A stretch of DNA of 64,000 bases from CBDCVN01 sp965223585 (lineage in GTDB: Bacteria; Deinococcota; Deinococci; Deinococcales; Trueperaceae), in NCBI GenBank assembly GCA_965223585.1, contig CBDCWW010000023.1, forward strand, positions 186,001-250,000. Reading direction: 5' to 3'. The position numbers were made by a program, and so were the translations under genes. Under the pieces are notes generated by a model. The model did not search any database, was not told the DNA's origin, and saw only the letters and a program-made list of their open reading frames with translations. This document shows, piece by piece, positions 1-8,706 of this stretch; within the stretch, counting starts at the first letter, position 1, and the number at the start of each line of letters is the position of its first letter.

Positions 1-709
1 ACCTACTTATACCTAAACCACCTCTAAGGGGACGGTTGTGACGGTCAAGGTTAGCTAAAACATCTACTGCACCTTCAACTTCAACTAGAACTGCATTCTC
101 AGGTATTTCTAAACTACTTAGTTCGTTTTCAATTTCACCAATAGTTGCTTGATCATCAGCACCTATTACGATTAGGTTGTTTAACTCATCAATATCAAGA
201 GCGTTTACACCTTCAATACCCCATATTGTGGTTTCAATTGCTTTAAACCAGTCTAATAATTGCTGAAAGCTATAAGTAACTGGCACTATTTTAAAGTTTT
301 CTTCAGGAGCAGCAACACTTTGCAAAGCCAAGTCTCCACCTGTTGAGAGGGCTTCTAATTGAGCTTCACTGGGCTGATTAAGAAGCACATCCTCACCAAA
401 TACTTCAGCAATTGCATTTTTAGCAGTAGCTGCTTGTGTGGCTAAAGATTGAGGGCTTAAGTCAGTTGTGGCTACAGCTACGTTTAGTTCACCATTTTCG
501 TCATAGTACATGCCAGCAAAGTTATCCATTTGCTCGGCAACTTGAACAAACTGCTCATCTAGAGTTATAGGGGTTTGTTCACCATGGTCAAGTGTTGGTG
601 TAGTTGTTTCTGTTTCTTTTGTTGGGTTAGGGGTAGAAGTAGTTTGACAAGCACTTAGGATTAAGAGTGCTAATATTCCTAAGAGAATTACCTTAAAAGT
701 TTTGTGCAT
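1..709 (-). CDS. Secreted lipoprotein, partial (3' end outside window), possibly a serine protease N-terminal region
   Basis: The reading frame starts at an ATG ending at 709 behind an AAGGA Shine-Dalgarno sequence and stays open to the window edge, about 236 residues. The N-terminus is a lipoprotein signal with lipobox LSAC, followed by a Thr/Pro-rich linker. The visible part is a mixed alpha/beta region with no catalytic motif. Its last residues (ending NRPLRGGLGIS) resemble the segment leading into chymotrypsin-like (S1) domains of secreted proteases, where a V-GG-I type start is common. The protease identity is inference, because the catalytic domain would lie beyond the window. The lipoprotein call is firm. 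Confidence 0.6.
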   Translation of the reverse strand, partial: MHKTFKVILLGILALLILSACQTTSTPNPTKETETTTPTLDHGEQTPITLDEQFVQVAEQMDNFAGMYYDENGELNVAVATTDLSPQSLATQAATAKNAIAEVFGEDVLLNQPSEAQLEALSTGGDLALQSVAAPEENFKIVPVTYSFQQLLDWFKAIETTIWGIEGVNALDIDELNNLIVIGADDQATIGEIENELSSLEIPENAVLVEVEGAVDVLANLDRHNRPLRGGLGISR

Positions 710-1149
710 TTTATTTTTCCTTAAAAAAGAGATTAAAATTGAAGTAAAATTTCAATTTCAGTGAAAGTTTTTTCTTTCTTACTTTCAGAGCATAGATTAT
801 TTAAGGGGGTGTTAAGTGACCGTAAATTCGCCTTCCTAGAAATGAGTATGATAATTGATTTTTTTATAATTGGATAATATTTTCCAAAACCTTAACCCTA
901 AGAGAAACCAGAAAACCCCAAACAATATAGCGAAATATTTTAGTATGCAGGTACTGTAAACGTTTAAAAGGAGAGGCAATACGTTGTACAATTTACTATT
1001 ATGCAGACGTTTAACCTTGATTTCAGAGGTTTATACCTACTCTTTTTTTCTTAATTTCAGTTAAAGTCGAGTGAGTGAGTGAGTAAAATGTTCAAAATTA
1101 AATTGTGAGTAGTATGTGCAGTACTAAGGTTGCATAAGAGAGGAAATTT
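710..1149. other. Intergenic region between divergent genes
   Basis: This 440-bp AT-rich stretch separates the divergent lipoprotein and carboxypeptidase genes and must hold both promoters. A short GAGT tandem run lies at about 1069-1084. I see no convincing ORF, RNA gene or strong hairpin. Confidence 0.5.
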
Positions 1150-2655
1150 GTGAGTCAAGAGAAACTTAGTGAGCTTAAAGCTCAACTTGCTGAAGTAAAT
1201 GATCTAAAAAATGCTGCTGCTGTGCTAAATTGGGATCAGAGTACTTATATGCCTAGTGGCGGGGCTGCCGCACGAGGCAGACAATTGGCTACTCTTAGCA
1301 AAGTTGCCCACGAGAAATTTATTAGTAAAGAAGTAGGAAAGCTTTTAGAAGATCTTCAAGCTTATGCTGAAAATTTGCCTGTAAATAGTGATGATACTTG
1401 TTTGATTAAAGTAGTTGCTCGAGATTACGAAAAGGCCACTAAGGTGCCAGCAGACTTCCTAGCGACTTTCAACGCTCATAGCGCTGAGAGCTATCAAGTT
1501 TGGACCGAAGCAAGGCCAAAAAATAGTTTTGTAAAGGTAAAGTCTTACTTAGAAAAAACCTTGGAGCTTTCTCAACAACTTTCACAGTATTTAGGCTATA
1601 AAGACCATATTGCTGACCCACTTATTGATGCTGGTGATGAGGGCATGAGCGTTGCCCAAATTCGACCATTATTTAGTAGCCTGCGAGATGCTTTAGTACC
1701 TTTGCTAAAAACCATTAATAATCAAGCAGAGGTTAGTGATGCGTGTTTAAGACAATCCTTTTCTAAAGAAAAACAGCTAGCCTTTGGCCTAAATGTGGCT
1801 GAGTGCTACGGCTATGATTTAAGTAGAGGCCGACAAGATTTAAGTGCTCATCCTTTCTGTACAAACTTTTCTATAAATGATGTGCGTATTACTACTCGAG
1901 TGGAGGAAAATTACTTAGGAGATGCTTTGTTTAGCACTTTACATGAAGCAGGTCATGCTATGTATGAGCAAGGGGTAAACAGTAACTTAGAAGGTACTCC
2001 CTTAGCTGGAGGGGTTTCTTCAGGTGTTCACGAAAGCCAATCACGTCTGTGGGAAAATATTGTAGGGCGCAGTAAGGGATTTTGGCAGTATTACTACCCT
2101 AAGTTACAAGAAACATTTCCTGAGTTTAATAAGATAGGACTGGAAGAATTTTACTCTGCCATCAACAGGGTTAAGCCTTCACTTATTCGAGTAGATGCTG
2201 ATGAACTTACCTATAATCTGCACATTATTATCCGCTTTGATTTAGAGTGTGATTTGCTGGAGGGCAAACTTAACGTAAAGGATTTGCCAGAAGCTTGGAA
2301 TACTCGCTATCAGCAGGATCTTGGTGTACAGCCTCCTAGTGATGTAGATGGAGTTTTACAAGATGTCCACTGGTATGCTGGGACTATTGGGGGTGCTTTC
2401 CAAGGCTATACTTTGGGCAATATCTTAAGTGCTCAGTTTCATACAGCAGCAGTTAAAGCAGAGCCTAGTATTCCTAAGGAAATAGTTAAAGGGGAGTTTA
2501 AGGCTTTGCATAATTGGCTCAGAGAAAATATCTATCAGTATGGTCGGAAGTTTTCTCCAGACAAAATTATAGTAACTGCAACAGGCCAAAATCTTACTAC
2601 TGAGCCTTATATAAATTATTTAAAAGTAAAGTACAGCAAGCTTTATGGTTTATGA
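1150..2655 (+). CDS. M32 family metallocarboxypeptidase (carboxypeptidase Taq type)
   Basis: A zinc-dependent carboxypeptidase of 501 residues, the usual length of the M32 family typified by Thermus aquaticus carboxypeptidase, which removes C-terminal residues (not proline) from peptides in the cytosol. The HExxH zinc motif is LHEAGHAMYEQG near residue 265, followed by the family signature HESQSRLWENIVGRS. DADELTYNLHIIIRFDLE and the C-terminal tyrosine-rich tail are also typical. The start is GTG at 1150 with GAGAGGA upstream. It is monocistronic, divergent from the lipoprotein gene and followed by a secreted nuclease gene. Family assignment is secure; the physiological substrate is unknown. 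Confidence 0.95.
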   Translation: MSQEKLSELKAQLAEVNDLKNAAAVLNWDQSTYMPSGGAAARGRQLATLSKVAHEKFISKEVGKLLEDLQAYAENLPVNSDDTCLIKVVARDYEKATKVPADFLATFNAHSAESYQVWTEARPKNSFVKVKSYLEKTLELSQQLSQYLGYKDHIADPLIDAGDEGMSVAQIRPLFSSLRDALVPLLKTINNQAEVSDACLRQSFSKEKQLAFGLNVAECYGYDLSRGRQDLSAHPFCTNFSINDVRITTRVEENYLGDALFSTLHEAGHAMYEQGVNSNLEGTPLAGGVSSGVHESQSRLWENIVGRSKGFWQYYYPKLQETFPEFNKIGLEEFYSAINRVKPSLIRVDADELTYNLHIIIRFDLECDLLEGKLNVKDLPEAWNTRYQQDLGVQPPSDVDGVLQDVHWYAGTIGGAFQGYTLGNILSAQFHTAAVKAEPSIPKEIVKGEFKALHNWLRENIYQYGRKFSPDKIIVTATGQNLTTEPYINYLKVKYSKLYGL

Positions 2656-2778
2656 GTCACTACTAATTACTAGTAACATACCATTGGCTTGGGCTAATGG
2701 CTTATAATAACAGCTTGACTTGCTCGAGCAATAAATTTATTCTTTGTAGTAACATATTAGATAGAAAGGTAATTTACG

Positions 2779-3345
2779 ATGATAAGGATCACTCTAGTTT
2801 TAAGCTTGATAGGAAGTATTTTGGCAGTTTCATTGGCAATAGCAATAGAACCCTATGGTATTTTACAGGGTCCCATAAATGTACTGTCTGTAATTGATGG
2901 AAACACCATAGAAGTAGATATAGGTGGTGCTAAGGAAAGAGTACACTTAATAGGTGTAGACACACCTGAGACTGTACACCCTATCATATCTGCAGAGCCC
3001 TTTGGTTTAGAAGCATCAAACTACACAAAAACTTTACTGACTGGTCAGCAGGTCTGGATAGAATTTGACTTACAAGAACGCGACATAAATAGAAGATTGC
3101 TGGCCTATGTTTATATTGAGGATAGTAATGGTTGGTGGGAATACGACCAAAAAAGGTTTAGCCAAGTTAATCATTTAATATCAGCTAATGGTTGGGCTGA
3201 TACCTTAGCTGTACCTCCAAATGTACGTTATGAAAGTATTTACAAACAATCTGTTCAAGCAGCACGTGAAGCCAAAGTTGGAATGTGGGCCAATGTAGAA
3301 TCAGAAGCAACCATTATGTTGCTGCCACCAGCTCCACACCAATAA
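2779..3345 (+). CDS. Secreted thermonuclease-like protein (SNase domain)
   Basis: A 188-residue protein with an N-terminal hydrophobic signal (about residues 1-22) and one staphylococcal-nuclease (TNase) domain. The family expects a Ca2+-dependent extracellular nuclease that cuts DNA and RNA. Visible motifs are VIDGNTIEVDI (beta strands 1-2), RVHLIGVDTPET (catalytic Arg and Asp) and RRLLAYVYI (second catalytic Arg region). GWADTLAVPPN and AREAKVGMW are typical of the C-terminal half. AAAGG lies 5' of the ATG. It follows the carboxypeptidase by 123 bp, so the two may form a scavenging pair, although co-transcription is not shown. Export is inferred from the signal; a membrane-anchored form is also possible. 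Confidence 0.88.
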   Translation: MIRITLVLSLIGSILAVSLAIAIEPYGILQGPINVLSVIDGNTIEVDIGGAKERVHLIGVDTPETVHPIISAEPFGLEASNYTKTLLTGQQVWIEFDLQERDINRRLLAYVYIEDSNGWWEYDQKRFSQVNHLISANGWADTLAVPPNVRYESIYKQSVQAAREAKVGMWANVESEATIMLLPPAPHQ

Positions 3346-3424
3346 TAGTTTAAGTGCGGTAAGGAGCTTAAGCTTTTGGCAACGGATATCAAATTTAATT
3401 GAAACTTGTCTTGCAAACTACTAG

Positions 3425-4221
3425 CTAGGGAGTCATAATTGCTTTCACTGCAGATCTCTGTTCCTCACTCTGAGCTTCTAAACTTGCTCTAAAAGAATGC
3501 AACCTCAAGGCGTTACTAATTACAAAAATTGATGAAAAACCCATTGCAGCCGCAGCGAAAATAGGATTGAGCAAAATCCCAAAAGTTGAATATAGTGCAC
3601 CTGCTGCTACTGGAATAAGAATAATGTTGTAAAAGAATGCCCAGAAGAGATTCTGCTTGATGTTGTTTAATGTTGCTTTAGATAAGGCCAAAGCATTAGC
3701 AATACCTCGCAAGTCACCAGACATAAGAATTACATCAGCACTTTCAATAGCAATGTCTGTTCCCGTGCCAATTGCTAACCCTACATCGGCATGGGCTAGT
3801 GCAGGGGTATCATTAATGCCATCACCGACAAAAGCAACTTTACGATCATTAGCTCGAAGGGTTTCAATAGCAGCAACTTTGCCATCTGGTAGAACTTCTG
3901 CTCGAACCTCATCAATACCAAGCTTATTGGTTATAGCTTCTGCTGTACGTTTATTGTGGTCAGTTAGCATTGCAATTTTAGGCCAAGCTCATGTAGTTTT
4001 TTAATGGCTTCAACACTACTTTCCTTGATAGGGTCAGAAACCGTAATAAGTGCAGCAAGTTGATCATCAACAGCAGCAAATAGGGGAGATTTAGCATCTT
4101 TAGTAAAAGCATTTAAACTTAAGTCAAAATCATCTAAAGTAATCCCTAGGCTATTCATATAACGGTCTGCACCGACTTGAACTGTTTTGCCATTAACAAC
4201 TGCATTGCCGTTAGAACACAC
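3425..4221 (-). pseudogene. Heavy-metal (copper) P-type ATPase, truncated and frameshifted remnant
   Basis: This is the C-terminal third of a CopA-type P1B ATPase. The upstream piece (3964-4221) carries the end of the N domain (VNGKTVQVGADRYM). The downstream piece (3425-3970) carries VAFVGDGINDTPALAHADVGLA, the MxxSS-type last membrane helix (AAMGFSSIFVISNALRL) and a short tail. The frames change where GLK-(I)A-MLT is expected, consistent with loss of one base in an A-run at about 3977. The hinge motif TGDN reads TDHN, so two independent defects exist. The metal-binding N-terminus, the CPC helix and DKTGT are absent. Homology ends abruptly near 4215, where unrelated remnants begin. It is certainly not a working transporter. 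Confidence 0.9.
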
Positions 4222-4347
4222 ATAACAACGTAGTATGAAGTAATCATACCTTTATTCAATACTCAAAACGCCAAGACACAACGCGTTAACATCAATTGTT
4301 GATTGTTAACTTGTAAAAATGAAGAGAGGATGTCTCTAAAATGCGAT

Positions 4348-4470
4348 ATGAGTTGTGGATTTGTTTTCCTGCATATTCCTCGGTTGGATAAACACCTAAA
4401 AGAACGATATGGTTATCAGTATGAGGTCTATGCGGAAAAAACCAAAAAATTTATCCCCTTTATCTATTGA
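4348..4470 (+). pseudogene. C-terminal fragment of an isoprenylcysteine carboxyl methyltransferase (ICMT)-like protein
   Basis: About 40 codons read HIPRLDKHLKERYGYQYEVY and end in KKFIPFIY before TGA. This matches the C-terminal signature of ICMT/PEMT-like membrane methyltransferases (E-L-RYG-EY-Y-RFIPF). The membrane helices and SAM site expected upstream are missing and are replaced by the broken ATPase. A palindromic GTTAAC sequence lies at 4284-4310. It is an orphaned gene tail in a rearranged segment, recognised by pattern only. Confidence 0.5.
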
Positions 4471-4624
4471 ATGGAAGAATATTGTACAGCATGAATCACG
4501 AGCAATACCTTGATAGAAGACGAGGTTCTAACAAAATGATCCAAGGGATGTTACTCTGCGCTGCTCCTTTGTCGCTCTGCTCCGCAACACCCCTGATCAT
4601 CGTCGTTAGGCCACAAACCAAAAC

Positions 4625-5224
4625 ATGACTCTTTGGACGATACAAGCGTTTCCTGCTTGGCACGCTTTCCAAGAAACTGGAGAGCTGCAAGGGTCAAGCA
4701 ATCATTTTTGTGAGTACACAAACGTTTTTGCCTACGCTTGGATGGCTCGTCAGATGGCGTCACGAATTGGGCTGCCACCACACGAGGACTCTGCACCAGT
4801 ATGGGCTTGGTTGCAGTGGGAAGGTGCTAGCCGTCCTCAACCGGACCTGCGATGCAGTGCTCATCTGCCGCCGGGGACTCGAGGAGTTAAACTTGAAATT
4901 GAAGTTGATGCCAAAAAGGTTCTTCCCTCAGACTTTGAACTTTGGCATTATGTGCTCAACTATTGGTATTTGCCTAGCTCAAACAAAGATGCTGTTGAGT
5001 TCGAACAAATGCTGGCAGCCCGATGTGCTCGTTCACCAGCGGATCTTCCCTCTTCCGAGACTGTACTGCACAATAGGGTACAGGCCAGTTGGCAAAGAAT
5101 CTTTGAACTGGACTGGGCCCTAATAGATTATGCAAGTCCACGCCCAGAAAAATCTATTCAGGCGTGCCTGTGGCAGTTGTCGCTCGACCAAGTGCGAAAG
5201 GTGAAAGAGTTCACAGCACGGTGA
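4625..5224 (+). CDS. DUF3841 family protein
   Basis: A 199-residue soluble protein recognised as DUF3841 from MTLWTIQ at the start, YAWMARQMASRIG, PVWAWLQWEG followed by a PDLR motif, and the C-terminal tail IQACLWQLSLDQVRKVKEF. The function of the family is unknown. Length is full for the family, so the gene could be intact, but there is no clear Shine-Dalgarno sequence before the ATG. Base composition (near 50 % GC by eye) is clearly higher than in neighbouring genes. It sits between gene remnants, which suggests recent horizontal entry. Overlapping ORFs in other frames here are shadows caused by the higher GC. Confidence 0.78.
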   Translation: MTLWTIQAFPAWHAFQETGELQGSSNHFCEYTNVFAYAWMARQMASRIGLPPHEDSAPVWAWLQWEGASRPQPDLRCSAHLPPGTRGVKLEIEVDAKKVLPSDFELWHYVLNYWYLPSSNKDAVEFEQMLAARCARSPADLPSSETVLHNRVQASWQRIFELDWALIDYASPRPEKSIQACLWQLSLDQVRKVKEFTAR

Positions 5225-5291
5225 ATCCACTGATTTCTGGCAGGCTCTACAAGATTTTCAGGTGCTTGAACTCTTATCTGAAAAACTTTAA

Positions 5292-6068
5292 TTATTCTTT
5301 CACTGCTAAAAGTGAAATGCTCTTAACACCAAACTCCTCAGAAGCTCCAAGGGCTGACTTTGAAAGAAATTTGTATTGTGGGTTTTCTTGATAAACCTTA
5401 ATCTTTAAGCCTGCCTGTTCAATTATTTCACGATAACTAAGTTCTTGAGGGGCTCCTCCAATACAAGCAGCCCATAAAGAAATATTACAGGTAATGTTTT
5501 CAGTAAGTTGCCTCTCAGTAACAATATCTGAAATAGCCATGCGACCACCGGGTTTTAGGACCCTAAAAATTTCACTAAAGACTTTTTGCTTGTCAGCAAT
5601 TAGATTAATTACTCCATTACTGATTACAACATCGGCGCTGGCATCTTCAAAAGGTAAGTTTTCTATAAAACCTTTTGTAAAGGATAGATTCGTAATACCT
5701 TCTTGCTTTCTTAGAGATTCAGCTTTTTCTAACTGTGCATCAGTCATATCTATGCCAGTAACTTTGCCTTCTGATGAAACTTTAAGAGCAGCTAGAAAAC
5801 TATCCATTCCTGAACCACTGCCTAGGTCAATTACTGTTTCTCTAGCCTGTAAATTGGCAAGTCCAAAATAATAACCGACGCCTGCAAACGAGGCAATAGC
5901 TTCTGATGGTATACGGTCAAGGTCGGTTGCTAAGTAACCTAATCTTTCTGCTAAAGGGCGTCCCATTTCAAAGTGATACTTTCCTTCTGGTTCTGTAGCA
6001 ACTTTGTGATAGACGTGTTGAACTTTAGTGTGAAGTTCTTCAATATTCATATTCATGACTTGGTTCAT
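5292..6068 (-). CDS. SAM-dependent methyltransferase, ArsM-like
   Basis: A 258-residue class I methyltransferase. Motif I is VIDLGSGSGMDSFLAA (residues about 79-94), motif II GKVTGIDMTDAQ, a post-motif SNGVINLIADK, and motif VI FRVLKPGGRMAISDIV. The sequence after motif VI (CNISLWAACIGGAPQELSY) resembles arsenite methyltransferases, in which two cysteines bind As(III). An N-terminal third cysteine is not evident, so arsenic methylation is plausible but unproven; another small-molecule methyltransferase is possible. The start is ATG after AAGGAGAATTAA. It begins MNQVM, like the next upstream gene. The Cu-ATPase remnant nearby hints at a former metal-resistance cluster. Confidence 0.75.
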   Translation of the reverse strand: MNQVMNMNIEELHTKVQHVYHKVATEPEGKYHFEMGRPLAERLGYLATDLDRIPSEAIASFAGVGYYFGLANLQARETVIDLGSGSGMDSFLAALKVSSEGKVTGIDMTDAQLEKAESLRKQEGITNLSFTKGFIENLPFEDASADVVISNGVINLIADKQKVFSEIFRVLKPGGRMAISDIVTERQLTENITCNISLWAACIGGAPQELSYREIIEQAGLKIKVYQENPQYKFLSKSALGASEEFGVKSISLLAVKE

Positions 6069-6161
6069 TTAATTCTCCTTAAGAATTGTAGTAGCAAGGT
6101 TTTTCCTTATGCCTTGCAATAGAAAATTTATTGAGTAGAAGCTAAAAAGGGTAAATAGAAA

Positions 6162-6611
6162 TTAGGCCAAATTACCATTGTGAGCTACTGTAGCTACAAG
6201 TTTATCTTCTTGGTAAAATGAAGTTTGTGCTAGAAATCTTGAGGGGCCAAGATTGTTTAATCGTAAGCAACAAACAGCCTGATCAAATTCTCCTTGTGCG
6301 TCAAAACACTGGACTTTCATTTCATTTATTTCGGGTTTTATGTTTTGCTCGAGCAAATCCAACTGTACAACTTGCTCTTCAAAAAGGCGCTCACTAAGCT
6401 CTTTTGCAACATTTCTATAGACAGTACAGTCCAAGAAATCTTCGTCCTCAAAATCATTAGGGGAAACAAAACTATTTAAACTAAACTTAAGTGGACCTTG
6501 ACAAGTAGTTTTTGAAGATGCTGGTTGCTTTTTAAAAAGTGGAGGTAAAGTAGTATTTGCTAGGGCCATTTCTTGATTATTCTGTATAGTTTCTCTCATT
6601 ACTTGGTTCAT
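6162..6611 (-). CDS. Hypothetical protein, 149 aa
   Basis: The chosen ATG (6609-6611) has AAGGAG seven bases upstream, which is much better than the upstream in-frame start at 6677. No family is recognised. The protein has a Gln/Asn-rich, apparently disordered first 35 residues, then a charged helix-rich centre and a beta-rich C-terminus with a CC pair (QAVCCLRL). There is no signal or membrane segment. The first codons encode MNQVM, identical to the downstream ArsM-like gene, as if both 5' ends derive from one segment. It lies 93 bp upstream of that gene and may be co-transcribed. Its upstream region carries the shared leader module. Confidence 0.6.
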   Translation of the reverse strand: MNQVMRETIQNNQEMALANTTLPPLFKKQPASSKTTCQGPLKFSLNSFVSPNDFEDEDFLDCTVYRNVAKELSERLFEEQVVQLDLLEQNIKPEINEMKVQCFDAQGEFDQAVCCLRLNNLGPSRFLAQTSFYQEDKLVATVAHNGNLA

Positions 6612-6720
6612 GTTATTACTCCTTATGGTGTTTGGGAGGGGCTTCCCTCGCTTATGATCCAAGTATAGAAAAGCCATCGTTTTATTATCGTCTTGTTATA
6701 AGATACGATAGAGTAACCCT
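6612..6720 (-). promoter_or_regulatory. Conserved upstream module, copy 1
   Basis: Read on the minus strand: CTATCGTATCTTATAAC, then CAAGACGATAATAAAACGA, then an AAGCGAGGGAAGCCCCT segment, then AAGGAG and the ATG. The CTATCGT, ACGATAATAAAA and GCGAGGG-like elements recur in the same order upstream of 10020 and at 10488-10630; the ACGATAA motif also recurs upstream of 8239. It is probably promoter plus operator plus structured leader. Confidence 0.5.
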
Positions 6721-6817
6721 CTTCTAGGATGAAAGTTTTGATAAGGAACTTTGTTAGAATTTGTTATATGGTGCTATAGGAAAGTTTTCTCCATAGATGG
6801 AAACTCCATCTATGAGC

Positions 6818-6933
6818 ATGTCATTCTGAGGGGCTTGGTCCTTACAGAATAAATAACGAGGAATCTTAGACAATGTTAACGCATGAGAGACCCTTTGTGG
6901 AGTTTGCCTTCGTAAGGGCTCAGGATGACATTT
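6818..6933. repeat. Dispersed intergenic repeat with TGTCATTCTGAG / CTCAGGATGACA ends
   Basis: The element begins ATGTCATTCTGAG and ends CTCAGGATGACAT, which are imperfect inverted ends, with GAATCTTAG and GTTAACGCATGAGAGA inside. Related copies lie at 13245-13310 (partial) and 26357-26463. Such MITE/REP-like elements are widespread in bacterial intergenic DNA. Apparent ORFs across it are not genes. Confidence 0.7.
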
Positions 6934-7069
6934 CTCGTTAGGGAAAGAATTTGTCTGGATATCTATACAGCACAATATGATGAATGAAATATCTGTCGTG
7001 AAGCACGTGATGTAAGGGCCTGCCCTTTGCTTTCATACTCTCGAGCAAACCAAGAGTCGATAAAAAAAG

Positions 7070-7113
7070 AAAAAGGATCTTGAAACTTAAACTCATTTCA
7101 GTAGATCCTTTTT
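7070..7113. terminator. Strong bidirectional terminator hairpin
   Basis: AAAAAGGATCT pairs with AGATCCTTTTT, with an inner TGAAA/TTTCA stem. It is flanked by A and T runs, so it can act on both strands, and it lies 27 bp past the stop of the small minus-strand gene at 7141. Confidence 0.8.
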
Positions 7114-7140
7114 AGGTAAAGGATTATGTTTTTTTGAGAA

Positions 7141-7350
7141 TTAACTTGTTTCCCTTTCCTCTTTATTTCTATAATCATATTCACTTTCTACTGGGCAATC
7201 TCTAACACCAAAAAGTAGCATTCCTATGCACAAACAAATGTACTCAAAAAGATTTTTCATGGTGGTTTCCTTTTTATAATTCTCCTCTTTAGATTGAGTG
7301 AGTCTAGATTCATTAAGATTCAAATTTGTAGATGCTATTAACTTAATCAT
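7141..7350 (-). CDS. Small hypothetical protein, 69 aa (or 39 aa)
   Basis: The ATG at 7350 has AAAGGAG six bases upstream. An internal in-frame ATG at 7260 also has AAAGGA. The C-terminal half has a hydrophobic segment (LFEYICLCIGMLLFGV) followed by a charged tail, so it could be a small membrane protein. The gene is followed by a strong terminator, which supports reality. No homologue is recognised. Confidence 0.4.
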   Translation of the reverse strand: MIKLIASTNLNLNESRLTQSKEENYKKETTMKNLFEYICLCIGMLLFGVRDCPVESEYDYRNKEERETS

Positions 7351-7521
7351 TTTTTCTCCTTTGGAATGAATTTATAGCTTATTCCCAAGCAGAGATTGGG
7401 AATAAATACCTTGGTCTTTTCTTAAAGGATGCTCATAAGATCTGCAGCAGGATTCTGATGGATTTTAGAGCGCATTCGAATTTCTTATAATTCTGAGCGA
7501 ACCAAGAGTTATAACAATTAA

Positions 7522-7552
7522 TAATCCCCTAACCAAACGGGCTAGAGGATTA
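7522..7552 (-). terminator. Hairpin terminator downstream of the 212-aa gene
   Basis: TAATCCCCTA pairs with CTAGAGGATTA across a 10-nt loop, within an AT-rich context 50 bp past the stop codon at 7601. Confidence 0.55.
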
Positions 7553-7600
7553 ATGATTAATGGAAATCTGAGTTAATGTCAGCCCTTAGAAACTTAAGAG

Positions 7601-8239
7601 TTAATTGACAGTAACCTGACTGGGGTGAACAGCAAATTGATGATCTTCACAAGCTACACAATCACCACCTAGTGAAGGCTCAGGTTGAAAGCTAGTGAGT
7701 TGGGCAGAAAGTTTATTTAAATCAGCAGCTCCATGAGTTCTTAGTACTAGATGAACTTCAGCTCCTTTAACGTTTTGTAATCCTTCACCAAGTAATACTT
7801 CTCCTAAAGGGCGACCTTTAGGTAAATATGCACTGAAAACACCTTCGCCACTACTGCTAGCTATACCACTTGTAGCCCATAGGATAGATATATTTGCTTC
7901 AGGATTAGGTGAAACGTTCCCATCAGCATCAAAGATATCATCTTCGTTACAAGCTTCACTGCAACCTTGTGGGTTATTAAAGATAACCCACCAAACACTA
8001 TAAATGGCATCAGAATCAAGTCCTACAGTACGAACCTCTGTAGCTATTCCATTATCACTTCTTGTTAGTGTGGAATAGGCATCTGGGATTTGTGATGCAT
8101 CTGTAAAGGAATACAAAAAGCTGGTGCTTACTTGACCTGGTGGGTTTTCTTCACTCTTACTAAAACTATAGGTAACTCCGAAAATGACTACTAAGCTGGT
8201 AGCAGCTACGATATAAATTGATAATAAAAAACGGTTCAT
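7601..8239 (-). CDS. Secreted or membrane-anchored hypothetical protein, 212 aa
   Basis: An N-terminal hydrophobic segment (residues 6-26, IYIVAATSLVVIFGVTYSF) acts as signal or anchor. The rest is a beta-rich exported domain. It has paired cysteines (CSEAC around residue 92 and CVACEDHQFAVHP near the end) and the stretch GAEVHLVLRTHG. I recall similar uncharacterised exported proteins that share WWVIFNNP and the THG and C-x2-C tail, but no function. SD AAGGAG precedes the ATG. It has its own promoter with a TTGACA box and two ACGATAAAAA repeats. Confidence 0.7.
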   Translation of the reverse strand: MNRFLLSIYIVAATSLVVIFGVTYSFSKSEENPPGQVSTSFLYSFTDASQIPDAYSTLTRSDNGIATEVRTVGLDSDAIYSVWWVIFNNPQGCSEACNEDDIFDADGNVSPNPEANISILWATSGIASSSGEGVFSAYLPKGRPLGEVLLGEGLQNVKGAEVHLVLRTHGAADLNKLSAQLTSFQPEPSLGGDCVACEDHQFAVHPSQVTVN

Positions 8240-8320
8240 GGTTTTTCTCCTTGAGATTATTTTGAAGGCTTTAGTGTTTTGTTTGTGCCTTCATGGTTTA
8301 AAGGATAAAAAACCAAGCGT

Positions 8321-8350
8321 ATTATCAACGTGTTTTTATCGTACTGTCAA
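8321..8350 (-). promoter_or_regulatory. Promoter of the 212-aa gene with operator-like repeats (module copy 2)
   Basis: Minus strand: -35 TTGACA (8345-8350), an 18-bp spacer, -10 GATAAT (8321-8326). The spacer holds ACGATAAAAACACGTT; a second copy, ACGATAAAAAACACGTT, lies just upstream. A leader hairpin (TGAAGGC/GCCTTCA) lies between the promoter and the SD. Confidence 0.65.
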
Positions 8351-8629
8351 CGTGTTTTTTATCGTCTTGTGGAATGATACGTTATAAGTAATCCTTCATT
8401 GTATTCCCCTTACACTATCCTTTTGCTTCTCCCTAAGCTAAATTAGGATGACCGGAATTAAATTCGAAATTTTTATTGCCAGCCATTGGTAGTGCCCTCG
8501 AGGTAGTGCCCTCGATATAATGATGGAACTATAGTTCTAACAGGGCTAAGTTTCAACATATCATTAATAATGTATAGGACTATCTGTTTTGAATCTTCAA
8601 GCTTGTTCCCAAGCTCACTGGGACATGAA

Positions 8630-8654
8630 AAAATCCCCCTTACTAAGGGGGATT
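8630..8654. terminator. Hairpin terminator AAATCCCCC/GGGGGATTT
   Basis: A perfect 9-bp GC-rich stem with a TTACTAA loop, flanked by A and T runs, lies about 50 bp past the stop of the SBBP lipoprotein gene (minus strand). Confidence 0.75.
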
Positions 8655-8706
8655 TAACTGACTAAGAAATTTAGTCTTGCTTAACTTTGTAAAAATCTAT
8701 CTATGC

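Larger units (their letters stand above)
8240..8706. other. Intergenic region with promoter, CTCGAG repeat and terminator
   Basis: It holds the promoter above, a tandem AGTGCCCTCGA repeat at 8491-8515 and the terminator at 8630. No coding potential is recognised. Confidence 0.5.

Noticed and set aside
2697..2897. 66-residue plus-strand ORF
   Set aside because: It overlaps the nuclease gene in another frame and has no SD.
4551..5123. Overlapping ORFs on both strands within the GC-rich segment
   Set aside because: They overlap the DUF3841 gene in other frames; higher GC lengthens chance ORFs, and none resembles a family.
6754..6975. 73-residue minus-strand ORF
   Set aside because: It is a translation of the dispersed TGTCATTCTGAG repeat, a well-known source of spurious ORFs.
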